A DNA stretch of 64,000 nucleotides, taken from the NCBI RefSeq assembly GCF_023053635.1, contig NC_086192.1, forward strand, positions 11,023,001-11,087,000. Direction: 5' to 3'. The translations under genes and the position numbers were made by a program. The notes under the pieces were generated by a model that did not search any database, had not been told where the DNA came from, and saw nothing but the letters and a program-made list of their open reading frames with translations. Below, one piece after another: positions 8,291-18,500 of this stretch (position 1 is its first letter; the number at the start of each line of letters is the position of its first letter). Source of the DNA: Elgaria multicarinata webbii. Lineage: Eukaryota; Chordata; Lepidosauria; Squamata; Anguidae.

Positions 8291-10583
8291 GTGCGTAACT
8301 CCCAAAGCCGGTCAGCTTTTCTGCAAATCAGCTAGCCATGGTAGTCAGGGTTCAAGAGGGCCCCTGGCAAAGCACCCTTTGTCAATGGGCTCCCAACTGT
8401 GGGCTGTCCTGGAAAATGCAGCAGATATTTTAAATTTCCTGCATTGGCCCAACACAGCATTGTGGGAAATGAAAGTGGCAGCACCCATTGGAGTGATGCT
8501 ACATCAGGGACATTGGTGGGGGGGGGACATTAAAATGGCAGCTCACAGACGTAACACCCACTGGGGCCTAGCAGCTGTACAAAGGCCCGTCGAGACAGAA
8601 AACTGAACTGTGAAGTGTCATCTGTGGGCAACTAGTGTTGTGAATTTTGTGCATGAGGTGAAAGACCCCGGTTACATTGATATAAAACTTGATTTCTTTA
8701 TACCGTGTATTAGGCTTAACTAAATGCTCATAAAAATGTGCAAGCTTTCAATGTCTCCAGATCTCTTCATCAGGTTGACCTAATAAAGTTTCTTACCCTA
8801 AGAAGGATTGTAGAACTTTTTTTTTTTACAGCCCTTCACTTTTGGTGTATTTTTTATACTGGTTCTGAGCGATCCAAAACACTTCATTTACTCAGTGATC
8901 CTTCACAGCGGGGAATATTCCTGCATAAACAAGTCCTTGGTAGAAGCACTTGTCTAAATTGGAAATCCAAATCTAAGCTGAGCAATTATGTATTAATACT
9001 GTTTAAAACATATGTATTTCTCCAGTGTATGCAGTAGGGGGCATAAGACATTCTTCAAATGGAAATGATTTGAAGTGATCGTAATAGTAATTTAAAATTT
9101 TGTGAGCTATCTGATGACAATTCCTGGTCTGTCAGTCGCAGCCCGGCTGATGTTATAATAAGTCAGTTCAGTTGCATGCAGTTTTCCGAAACAGGTGTTT
9201 TAATATGCTAAACTTGGTTTTATTTACATTATTTATTGCGTTTTTTTAGACTTTGCAATAGCTCTCTGGGCAGTTTACAATTAAAAACACGGCATACAAA
9301 AAGTCAAAATGTAAAACTTTAAAAAAATACTGTATGAAACGAATATAAGTTATAGTGTTAAGGTGGTCAAGAAAGACCCCCTTTCTCGGGGAAAAGGGTA
9401 CACCAGACTTCTCCTCCTTCACCTCTGTTCATTAATAAAGAGTCATCAGAATGCAGTTGGTTGGTTGCTCAAGTTGGCCTGCACTCACCGCCCCCAGAGC
9501 AGGGTTGAGTCTGCTCAGCAAATGTAGCAGTTTCCAAAAACACAGCTGCTAAGGCTAGGATCCCGGATCCAAGTGGCCATTATCCCAGACATTTCGGCGC
9601 ACCGCTCCTTGTTATCACGAAAACCACCCCAATGGTTAGCAAAGTTAGCTTCGCCCACCCTTGCATGGGGGGCTCCTCTGGTACAGTAAGTTACATAAAC
9701 AGGGCGTAGTTGTCACAATATGATGTATCGTTAGCTGTTAGAAATAGTTTCATTTAGGGAAAATGTATAACTGCAATCAATAAGGGATAGGAGGAGATGA
9801 GCTCATCAGGAGGGGTAGGGGATGTTATAAAAGATGTTGGTTGTGGATGAGGGGTGGAGAGGGTCGTCTTCGATCCGTCGAGGGTGAGTTTCCTCCTACA
9901 CGTGTAGTTCAATAAAGAGGTGGTCACTGAATCTGGACTTGCCTGGTTTCCCTGTTCCCTCCCTTCTGGTTGGGGTTTTTACCCTAACAATAGTCCGGGG
10001 AAAGCCTGTCTGTAAAGCTAAGTTTTCAGGCGGCGTTTAAAGCATGTTACATTTGATGCTGTCCTCCATGCATGCAGTTTAATATTGCTCAGGCTCATTC
10101 GCTTGATGCTGTTCTTTTGAAACAGGGAAGCATGCAAGGAAAAGCAAGAAACAGCCAAACTTTGTGACGTCACACCCCGGACTGCTCCAGCCCCGAAGCG
10201 ACGATGGAACGCCGCAGGATGAGGCCACAAAAGTAACCCCAGGCGAAACAGCGAGAGATCCGCTGTTTGCTTCCACATCCGACATTTCCTGCCTCACCCA
10301 AGGCAGCTCGGATCCCACCAATGAGAGCCTTCGCTGGGATGGGATCCTGGACGATCCTGTCGCGGAAGAGGAGAGGCTGTGGAATTACAGAGTAAACAGA
10401 AGGAAACGGTACGGGGCCTACATCCAGCAAAGCCTACCCCCGGAACCATCCTTCACTCTCAGGCGTTTGCCACAACTTTGTAAGGTTTCACAAATGAACG
10501 GGGAGCGTTTGCTATCCAAGAGCAAGTCGTCCACTACAACATTAGAAGCCAACAAAGACGAAAGCAGACTTCTAAGGCCATAA
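8089..10583 (+). CDS. LIAT1: LIAT1 (ligand of ATE1), two recognised coding exons; first exon not identified
   Basis: Exons 8089-8290 and 10126-10583 join in phase 1. LIAT1 (human C17orf97) is a small, largely disordered protein that binds the arginyltransferase ATE1 of the N-degron pathway. Two hallmarks are seen. One is a lysine block (KKARKKKKKKKKK) at the end of the first exon. The other is the conserved segment SLRWDGILDDPVAEEERLWN, continuing YRVNRRKRYGAYIQ, in the second. From the ATG at 8101 the product would be about 215 residues, near the size of mouse Liat1 (inexact, from memory). Whether 8101 is the true start or exon 1 adds residues is open: an in-frame TAG ends just before 8089 and also supplies the acceptor AG. 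The neighbour is RFLNB, facing it tail to tail, as in human. Confidence 0.8.
9225..10020 (-). mobile_element. LINE 3' end split by an LTR insertion
   Basis: TTTATTGCGTTTTTTTAGAC, AGCTCTCTGGGCAGTTTACA and an A-rich stretch form the left part (to 9355). AAGCCTGTCTGTAAAGCTAA and TTTTCAGGCGGCG form the right part (from 9994). Together they read as one worn minus-strand L2-like 3' end interrupted by the solo LTR. Confidence 0.5.
9356..9989 (+). mobile_element. Solo LTR with 4-bp target duplication
   Basis: The 634-bp element starts TGTTA and ends TAACA. It is flanked by ATAG on both sides (9352-9355 and 9990-9993). An AATAAA lies near 9910 and a TATAAAAG-like box near 9825, in the order expected of an LTR with U3, R and U5. 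It is the remnant left after recombination between two LTRs, so no internal genes remain. The sharp ends and intact duplication suggest moderate age. The 4-bp duplication fits a gamma-type endogenous retrovirus or a Ty3-type element; the family is not determined. It sits in the LIAT1 intron. Confidence 0.7.
10126..10583 (+). CDS. LIAT1: LIAT1 last coding exon
   Basis: The acceptor TTCTTTTGAAACAG precedes 10126. The exon completes a glycine codon and reads KHARKSKKQPNFVTSHPG onward in an open frame to TAA at 10581-10583. The conserved LIAT1 block lies at about 10330-10430. The basic start of this exon extends the lysine-rich region of the previous one. The C-terminal third (from about 10440) is serine-rich and not recognised. 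Confidence 0.8.
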
Positions 10584-10808
10584 CCAAAATCTCACCGAGG
10601 CAGCTCTGATACCAAGTATTCCTCAGGAAGTGGTGTAAATCCCTCGAACCCTTTTATTTTGTTGCCTGTAATTAAAGCAAAGATACAAAACCTTGCTGTG
10701 GTAACCCTAGATGGCTCTCAGGATTACTAATTCCTTATCAGGTTACCCAATGGCTTGCTTGTACATAACCATTTTCAGTTTTATAAAATTCCATGTGGGT
10801 GGTTAGAT

Positions 10809-10814
10809 AATAAA
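10809..10814 (+). terminator. LIAT1 poly(A) signal candidate
   Basis: AATAAA is followed within 20 bases by the GT-rich stretch TTTGATGGTGTCT, the usual layout of a cleavage site. It would give a 3' UTR of about 240 bases. Confidence 0.6.
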
Positions 10815-10929
10815 CACTGCGTTTGATGGTGTCTACCTAACCTTTCATAGATGTTAAGTAGAGGAAGGGCTGGAAAAATTCTTGCCTGAGTCCCTGGGGA
10901 ATCGCTGATCGATCAGTGGAATTGTTTGT

Positions 10930-11200
10930 GTGACATGAGAGCCCACTGTGGGTTATTTAAACCCATGGTGAGGCTGTGGTGCATGCGGACGCCATTTTGA
11001 ACATGCAGCCCCCATTGGGGGTTGTCAAGCATGGGAACCTGGCCACCATGGTTTCTCAAGGTTTAAACAACCCTCACATAACCCATAGTCTGTTCTAAAA
11101 CAACCTGTTTTACATTGTTTACGTTGTCACTGGGTTCGCACGACATGACACCTCCCAAGCGAGGGTTACATATTCATCCGGGCACCCACAGGTGCTGTAA
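10930..11200. mobile_element. hAT-like palindromic relic (AACCCATGG-type)
   Basis: GTGGGTTATTTAAACCCATGG and, later, CCATGGTTTCTCAAG, AAACAACCCTCACATAACCC and GTTCGCACGACATGACAC resemble the elements at 44.88-45.23, 51.46 and 53.04 kb, which start with TTCAGACAACACG. The ends are worn. Confidence 0.45.
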
Positions 11201-11204
11201 ACAT

Positions 11205-11290
11205 GTGTTGTCTAATCCAGGTCATCGTCGACAGTACTAGGCTAGTTGGATCAATGGCTGACTCAGTATAAGCCCGTTTTCTGTGTTCCT
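11205..11290 (+). mobile_element. tRNA-derived SINE tail fragment
   Basis: GACAGTACTAGGCTAGTTGG, ATCAATGGCTGACTCAGTAT and AAGCCCG are a diverged body of the SINE found more completely at 25.03 kb and 22.50 kb. Confidence 0.45.
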
Positions 11291-11299
11291 AACGTGACT

Positions 11300-12080
11300 T
11301 GAATACCATCAAGTTCAAAGGGTATATGTTCATTCTTTAAGCAAATCTCCCATTTGCTGTTCACACTGCCATTATAGAATTAATGCCCTACTTTCTTCTC
11401 AGCTTTGTCCCCAAACAGCCAGTGGATAACCCTACCTTCCCTTGTAACTTTGTTGCTGTGGGGTGAAGTAACAGTAGCAGGATTTATTTGGGTGTTTCTT
11501 GAATCTTCTAGGTAATACATTGTGACCAGCTAAATGAAAACTCTACATTCATAGGGACATTTTCAGTGATAAACTGGTCCTAAACTACTATCGGCCAGCT
11601 TCAATTTTCCACCGCAGACATTAGGGAGAAAAGGCAGCCAGGAGTAGAGTCATATGAAAAATCAAAACACATGAATTGGGGATTTCCAGAAGTGAAACCA
11701 TCTTGACACATGCAAAGAACATCTTAATTGTGGAATCTATACAAGTCTACTCAGAAGAAAGCCCCACTTAGTTTAATGGAACTTACTCCCAGGTTTGCTG
11801 CCTGAAGTTATCCTAAAAAAGAAATTTTACATAGCTTTTACATTTTTAAAAAATATCTTGTTTTCCTATTTAAAATGGCTTGGTCAAGTATCTAGCGTAG
11901 AAGAGTAAAATGAGACCTAGTGCCTATCAAACATTTTGCCCAAACATTTGTTTTGCTCAAACATTTCCACCATTCCTCATAATTGTATTAATTTGTCACT
12001 TCTAATATTAAGTAATAATTCCCATGCACACTCAAAAAACAGCCTAGGCAATTCACCCCACTACAGTTTGACAAGCGTTA
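11300..12080. other. Space between the tail-to-tail genes LIAT1 and RFLNB
   Basis: A family C fragment lies at 11745-11812 (AGTCTACTCAGAAGAAAGCC, then GGAACTTACTCCCAGG). Nothing else is recognised. Confidence 0.5.
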
Positions 12081-12083
12081 ATG

Positions 12084-12128
12084 AACACAATACACATCTC
12101 TACGATTATGTTATTCAGATAATTTATT
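12084..12128 (-). terminator. RFLNB distal poly(A) signal candidate
   Basis: AATAAA on the minus strand occupies 12128-12123. It is followed 27-45 bases later by TGTGTATTGTGTT (12096-12084), a good downstream GT-rich element. The 3.1 kb between the RFLNB stop codon and this site contains little repeat and is probably the 3' UTR. A proximal AATAAA at 14919-14914 lacks a GT-rich partner. Confidence 0.55.
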
Positions 12129-12989
12129 ACTAGTTAAAAGGGCTAAAATTAAAAGCAAATTAAGAACAGCAATGGGGAGAGGAATCTCATCATAGGCATT
12201 GCACAGCCACATCCAGGGCTTCCCACAAACACAGCAACGCAACTTAACTTTTAAATCATGTAATGCCACCATTCTCTTTTTCTTTAAAAAGAAAAAAAAG
12301 GCACATATATAGACAGATATTTAAGATTTATGTTTACAGAGAGGCAAGGAAGAAAATGCGCTTTGAAGGTTTCATATAAGGTTTTCATTCATGAATTCCT
12401 AGGAAGAACAGAATTCAAGAAGCCCCATGGTACATCTCGTGTGGAATAACGTCACCATTGCCCACGTATTCAAGAGAGGATCGCACCCCACAAAAGGTTC
12501 TAGGGACTTCCTTGAGGCAATCCTATGCATGCGAGCAGGGCTGAAAACAGCACGTGACTCATCAAACCATTTCTCAGTGACGTAGTCGCTGAGTAACTTG
12601 TTTGCACCTTGCATTGAAGATAACGCTTTGTTTGCAGACGGTGTTCCCAGCTTTCAGAAACTAGTTCTGTTTCGGCTGGGGCGTTGAGGGAAAGAATTAC
12701 AAAAATTGCTTCAAAGTCTACACCACCAGGCCTTAGGGGGCTGTCCCTTGCCTCTCTAGGCGCGGTTCCCAACGTGTTCCCTTAAGAGCAAACAAAAAAC
12801 AAAGCAATCAATTCTAACAAATAAATAACTCCCTCTCACTACAAAGCAATCCTGCCTTCACGCACACAATGCTACCAAACTCTCCTCGACACTAACCGTT
12901 AATCACACTTGCGAGAACTATCTTTACTAAAGCCCAGCAATGGATATTCTGCTGCAGGAAGCTATTCTGCATTCCTCGCACGCCTTAGA

Positions 12990-13100
12990 CCATCCTTCCC
13001 TAACCTAGGGCCTTTCCAGATGTGTTGGGACGACAGGGGTTGCAGGGAGTTATATCCCAACGCATCTAGAAGGTACCAGACTGGAGAAGGCTGTAAAAGC
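12990..13100. mobile_element. Palindromic short element, family B
   Basis: CTTCCCTAACCTAGGGCC, CAGATGTGTTGGGACGACAG and a right arm CATCTAGAAGGTACCAGAC then GGAGAAGG show the paired ends typical of family B. Confidence 0.55.
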
Positions 13101-14039
13101 CTACACCTGCTCGAACACGTGCTCAATGCTTTTTTCTTTTCTTCTGGGAGAATATCACCGGAACATTTTTGAGGGTTCACAAAGGCAGCACACTCAAACA
13201 CATACACCCCGCTGCCCCCCAAAAGACGTCCATTCGAATCAATCTTAGGTACTTCTTCCAGGCACATCCAAATGGAACTGCTCTATATTTCGGTAACATT
13301 TAGAAAGCAGCATTTTTTAAAAATGCTTTCTTTGGTCAAAGTGCATGGAAAAGCGTGACCGCAAACAAAAGACCCTGTTGAGGAATTCTAGAAAAAAAGA
13401 ATGGAGGGGAAAAAATCCTATTCACAGTGTTTGCAAATGCCACAATAACTTCCTACACACACAAAAAACTAAGCACTGTATTAACCTGGCAGCCTTCCTG
13501 ATGTGTTACTAGGGATTAGCTATTATGATGGACAATATAGATGTTTTCAGACTAAAAGCTGAGCTCAATTTTCAAAGAACGAAAGTGGAGGAAAGCGATC
13601 AACGCACGATAGATGAAGCTGGGCTGCTTTGTAGGTGAACAACTGAGCCAAGATTAGTTTGGGACATTGAACATACCCTGCACAATGAGGAAGCATCTGG
13701 CCATGAATGGAGACATTGCTATGGAGACAGAAAAAGTTCTCAGCTGCTCCTGTCCTTTGTAAGATCCAACTCATCATAGCTAGGTAACTTTCCTCTATCC
13801 CGTGCACTTCGAGGTTATCCAGATTCACCAAAAATATGAACTGACTGGACACACGGCTGCAAACCTTCTTAAAAGAGGTGAAGCGTTTAATATCCTCCTT
13901 TTGTGCTGGTGATGAATTAATTACTCAAATGACCTGTTTGCAACATCCACAATGCAATTTGGGCAGCAAGTGTTGAGGACTCAGCCAAGGGTGAAATATT
14001 TGTGGGGAAACGGATCCTAAACCATACCTTAACAACTTA

Positions 14040-14147
14040 AGGCGCAATACTACACACGTTCATATGTGAATTCTACAACTCCCAGCCGGCTGGGGAACAC
14101 AGAGGTGTAGCACTATTTTCCATCTAAATGTGTATAGGATTGTACCC
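14040..14147. mobile_element. Palindromic MITE, family A, with TTA target duplication
   Basis: TTA flanks the element on both sides (14037-14039 and 14148-14150). The left end reads AGGCGCAATACTACACACG and the right end TGTATAGGATTGTACCC. The centre has CTACAACTCCCAGCC then GGCTGGGGAACAC. It is the second copy in the window with a TTA duplication. Confidence 0.7.
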
Positions 14148-15199
14148 TTAGCATTTTTTTCTGTTCACCTCTGGATTTCAAGAGTTCCTACAGACGTCAC
14201 GGCAGGGTCACATATAAAAGAAAGATGGTCTAAAATCGTGCCAACTTCATTCTGAGTGTTCAAAGTGCTACTGCAAAGAATTATGGGAGGTTCTGAGTTG
14301 TTACGTTCACAAAGTTTTACACAGATGAATTTTTTAAAATATTCCTGATGACATCAAGATAATTTTTAGCCTTGTATACGCTACAAGTTGCAGGCAAACA
14401 ACAGCGCTTTCTAACAAACTGTCTGGCAGGTTCAGAGTGAATTAAGTGAAAAGCAAATCAGACATTTTGTGTAATTAATGAAACATATCAGGAACAACCA
14501 AAAAAACCCTAGTCTCTTTGTGCTTTAATGCAAAACCCCTTTCAACGACTGTCCTGATCATTTCTTCGAAGACGTCCTTGAAAGAACAGAGTAGGCATAT
14601 TTGGAGTAAAGTTAAAAGATCTACATCAACCCAAAATTGTGCATTGCCCATGAACCAGCCTGCCACAGCAAAATCTCTGTGTTATACTTCGTCATAACAA
14701 GTGAGGGCCTTTGACAAGCGAAAATAAATATGGCTTTGGGGTTTTAAATGGGAAAGAGGTTGGTTTTTAAGTTCTTTGATGCGGGAGCGAACAACATAGC
14801 TTCCACCGTACAAAGAGTCAATTCAAGGATTGTTTTCACTCAAAGGCTGTCATCCCAGGTACCTCCTCGTCTGCGAAAGCAAGTTACTTTTCCCTTTTAA
14901 AAAGAAAGATTCCTTTATTTTCACCACGCACAAGGAAAGACCAGGACAAAAACAAATGATGGCGTCGAAAGAAGAAAAGGCTTAAGAAAAAGGGTACATT
15001 CTTATAAACAAAAATTATTAAAAAATTAAGTGCAGGCCAACGGAATCCTTAAGGCTGAAGGTGCACGCTGGGGGAGAGAGGTAGCTACGAACAAGGTTCA
15101 TCCGAGTGGCAAAACTATTGAAGGTTTCATCCGGCTGAGAATTGAGCACGATGCAACGAAGACAGAGGGCGTTGCCACAGGAGAGGAAAAAAAGAGCAG

Positions 15200-15521
15200 T
15201 CAGCAATCATTGAGGCCGTTGTCCTTCCCAGAAGACTCCAGCTCCACGCTGGACAAGAACTTCCGCACGTACTTTCGGCAGTTGTAATCCAGTGTGGTTG
15301 TGTACACAGTCTTGGTGTGTTTGGGGTAGACGATGGTGGTGCTGCTAAAACTCCTGGCTCTGTTGCGGGGCTGGAAACGCACCTCCGCTTTGTAACTACG
15401 CCACGTGCTGTCAGGAACGCAGACGACCGTCTGGCTGCAAGAGGACGCCCCGAGCCTCAGCGGCATATCAATATTATTAATGAAGTGTTTCTCCGAGTCG
15501 TATTTCACGGAAGAGGTATAC
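15200..15521 (-). CDS. RFLNB: RFLNB exon 3
   Basis: The acceptor ACACACTCCCAG precedes 15521. The exon completes an arginine codon and reads YTSSVKYDSEKHFINNIDM to the stop TGA at 15202-15200. It carries the conserved half of the protein: the CSQTVVCVPDSTWRSYKAEV segment, the TTIVYPK strand and the YTTTLDYNCRK motif of the filamin-binding family. Confidence 0.95.
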
Positions 15522-18500
15522 CTGGGAGTGTGTGTGTGTTGGGAGGAGATAAAATGGATCGCGTCATTGGTCAGCAAAAAAATAGTTCAGAGGTGGGGAA
15601 CCATCAGGCCCGTGGGCCACATCTGATCTAGCCCTCCGAGGGTCCCCAGAAGGCCACACCCCTTTTCTCAGCCACGCCCCCTGGAAAAAACCTATCATTT
15701 GGTGGTTTTCCAACTTTTGCATGTTTTTCAACCCAGGCTGAAACACCTCACCTCAGGCTTAGTTTACGATAGTAAGGGCTTTAAACTAAAATATTTTGGA
15801 ATTTTGGCTCCGCCCTTTTGCCCTACCCACCATTAGGATGCACCCGACCACCAGCACCAAGAGCTTCTCCAAAATTTGAATTTGGGCCATCGGCCTACTC
15901 CCCTGTTGCAGCTGAGTCAAAGATTTTATTCCTCTTGCATGTTTTGCCAACTCCTAACGTAGTTCAACCGAACGCTCGCTTTGATACAGGGCTCTGCCCC
16001 CGTTCCATCCCCAATTCCCACCCCAACATACCCCTTATGCTTTTAATGATTCTGAAGGAGGGGAAAAATCCCCACCCACTCCAAAAATGTTTATTCAGCC
16101 TACAGTTTACATCTCCCACTGAGAAGGACGCTTCGTTCTTTCCCTGATAAATCACTCCACTGTCTCTTCTCATAGCAAGGAAGTTTGTTTCAGTATCTAC
16201 TTTAATCCATGACTTCACCTCCATGTCTTCTTCACCCTGCTATTATGAAATCTGCCAACCTATCACTGCTCTGTCCTCCAGTGGATGCCCAGGATCTACA
16301 CAAGACCATCAAAGGGCGCAATCCTATGCATGTTTAGACAGGGGCGGGGGGAAGTCTTACAATTCCCAAAGGAATTGGGAGTTTTCCCCTGTCTAAAGAT
16401 ACATTGGATTGTTCCCTAAGTAAATCCTACCACTGCTTCACACACACGTCCACTTCACTCACCACTTCTACACTTTCTGCGAAGAGGAGCATAAAAAAAA
16501 CTCAACAAACGTAAAACCGAAACGTTTACCTTATATCCTTGGGTGGCAACGGATCAAACTCCACTCCTTCGCCGAAGGACAGAGGACATAACCTCAAGGT
16601 GCAGCCAGGAAGCAGGGGGTGGAAAGAAGATGCAGGATCCTGAAAAAAAAACCCAAAGGACACTCTATAAACACAGAAAGTTGGAAGACAACATAACGTA
16701 AGTAAGAAGAGCCCTGTTGGATCAGACCAAGGGTCCATCTAGTCCAGCATTCTGTTCACACAGTGGCCAAGCAGCTGCCCACGGGACACCCACAGGCAGG
16801 CCACGAGTGCAACAAATTCATATTAGCGCTATCACTGTTGGGAACGCAAGCGTGAAAGCAAAACCTGGTCTCCCGGCAACCCTGGCTCACCAGGCGAGAA
16901 TCTCTCTGTAGGATACATTTTGGTGAACGTTACGCGTGGCATCAATCACAGTTTGTGCCTTCACGTGTACGGTTAAAGGTGGGTGGGTGGAGAAACTTAA
17001 ATATGTGTGTGAAGTCGTCCATCCCCTGCTGATTCCAGCAAGTCTTTTAACTATTTTAAAATCACAGCCTCAATGTGCTTCATACTCCATCACTTTACAC
17101 TCACAGCCTGCGAAACTACAATCGTTCCTATCCGTTTCGGAAGAAAAACTAAATGGAGCAATATCATCTAAGCTGAAGGCCGCCGGGCTGGAGAACCACA
17201 ACTCCCATCATCCCTGGCTACTGGCTCTGAGGGCTGGGGTTGATGGGGTTTGGAGCCCAAGGAGATCTGGAAAGCCATAGGTTCCTCAGGGAGTGACTAG
17301 CGGCAGAGCAAGGGTTATGAACTCAACTCTTAACTTGTGGGACACACACAATTCCCACAAAGACGCAGCAGGCGCGGCTACCGTCCTGGCCCGGCGAGAG
17401 ATGCAGTTGGAACCAAACCCTTGCCGCTCCCCAGCCGTTAACTCAATCCAGTCTTCAAGCTGCCCAGGAATCATTTTAGTCCCCACTTAAAAGTGTAGCC
17501 ACATCTCAACTCAAGTGACTGTTTCTGCAACAGCAGAGTTACGAAAAACTGCGGTTCTTGCATTGAAACATCCAACGGAGATTCGGTGGCCAGTGGATTC
17601 ACCCTCCAGGCATTAGACCCACCGTAAGTCCATCGGGGCAAGTGCCAGCTTTTAACTCAGCGACCTGGCCTTGAGCAGCAGTGCCTAGGAGGGACAGCTG
17701 GCCCTCTCTCTATTCTGATTTCTCGTAGGGAAGAGAGAGAACAGGCAGCCACCTGACTCTCACCAGCGCTGACCATTTTGCAGCAGCTGCCACCATCTCT
17801 GACGACCTTGGGGTGGGCACGGCCAGGCATTTGCCGAAGGCCCACTTCCAACCTCGTTGCTCATCCAAGACAAGGGGTGGGTGGGGAGGAGGGGATGCCA
17901 CAGCTTACCTGCCTCTCCGCATGGCAAGCAAGCAAGCGGTACCCACGATGAGAAATGGGGCAAGAGCAATTGGTGGCCGTGGCAGGGAGAAGGCGGACTC
18001 AGAGAAAGTGAATTGCCCTCCAGTACCTGAAGCAGACACTGAACTGGGGGTGGGGGTAGAATCAAGGCCTACTTTGCAAGCCATACCTCTGCCATTCCTC
18101 CTACGAGTAAGCACAGGCATGATCCGGCATTTCCCTTCCTTGCCTTCCTACACTGCAAAGAAAGGGTGTGGTGGGTGAACCCCCTCCGGGGCTTAATCCT
18201 GTAAACCAGAGAGATCACCCCAAAGTTCAAGCCGCTGCCTTAACCACAATTAGGTCGTCGATGCGTGTGCAACACGCGCTCCCGGCCGACACGAGGATTC
18301 GAACCTGCCTCAGCCGTTGCGAAATCGGAACCGGGAGGTGGTCAGATTCATCTGACATGCGATACATTAATCACCTAATGTTTTTAAAAAATGAAATCTT
18401 GGGCGTATGAAGGGGGCGGCCATAAAATCCGGCAGTGGTGATTAAAGCAAGGAACTGGCCAAGGTAGGGATCGATCCGGCCACTGACTGAGCCCCCATTA

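Larger units (their letters stand above)
12129..15199 (-). other. RFLNB: Probable long 3' UTR of RFLNB
   Basis: No coding exon is seen. The stretch is largely free of LINE and SINE copies, unlike the rest of the window. It carries one family B relic (about 12990-13100) and one family A MITE (14040-14147). The UTR call is inferred from position, the poly(A) site at 12.12 kb and the low repeat content. Confidence 0.45.
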
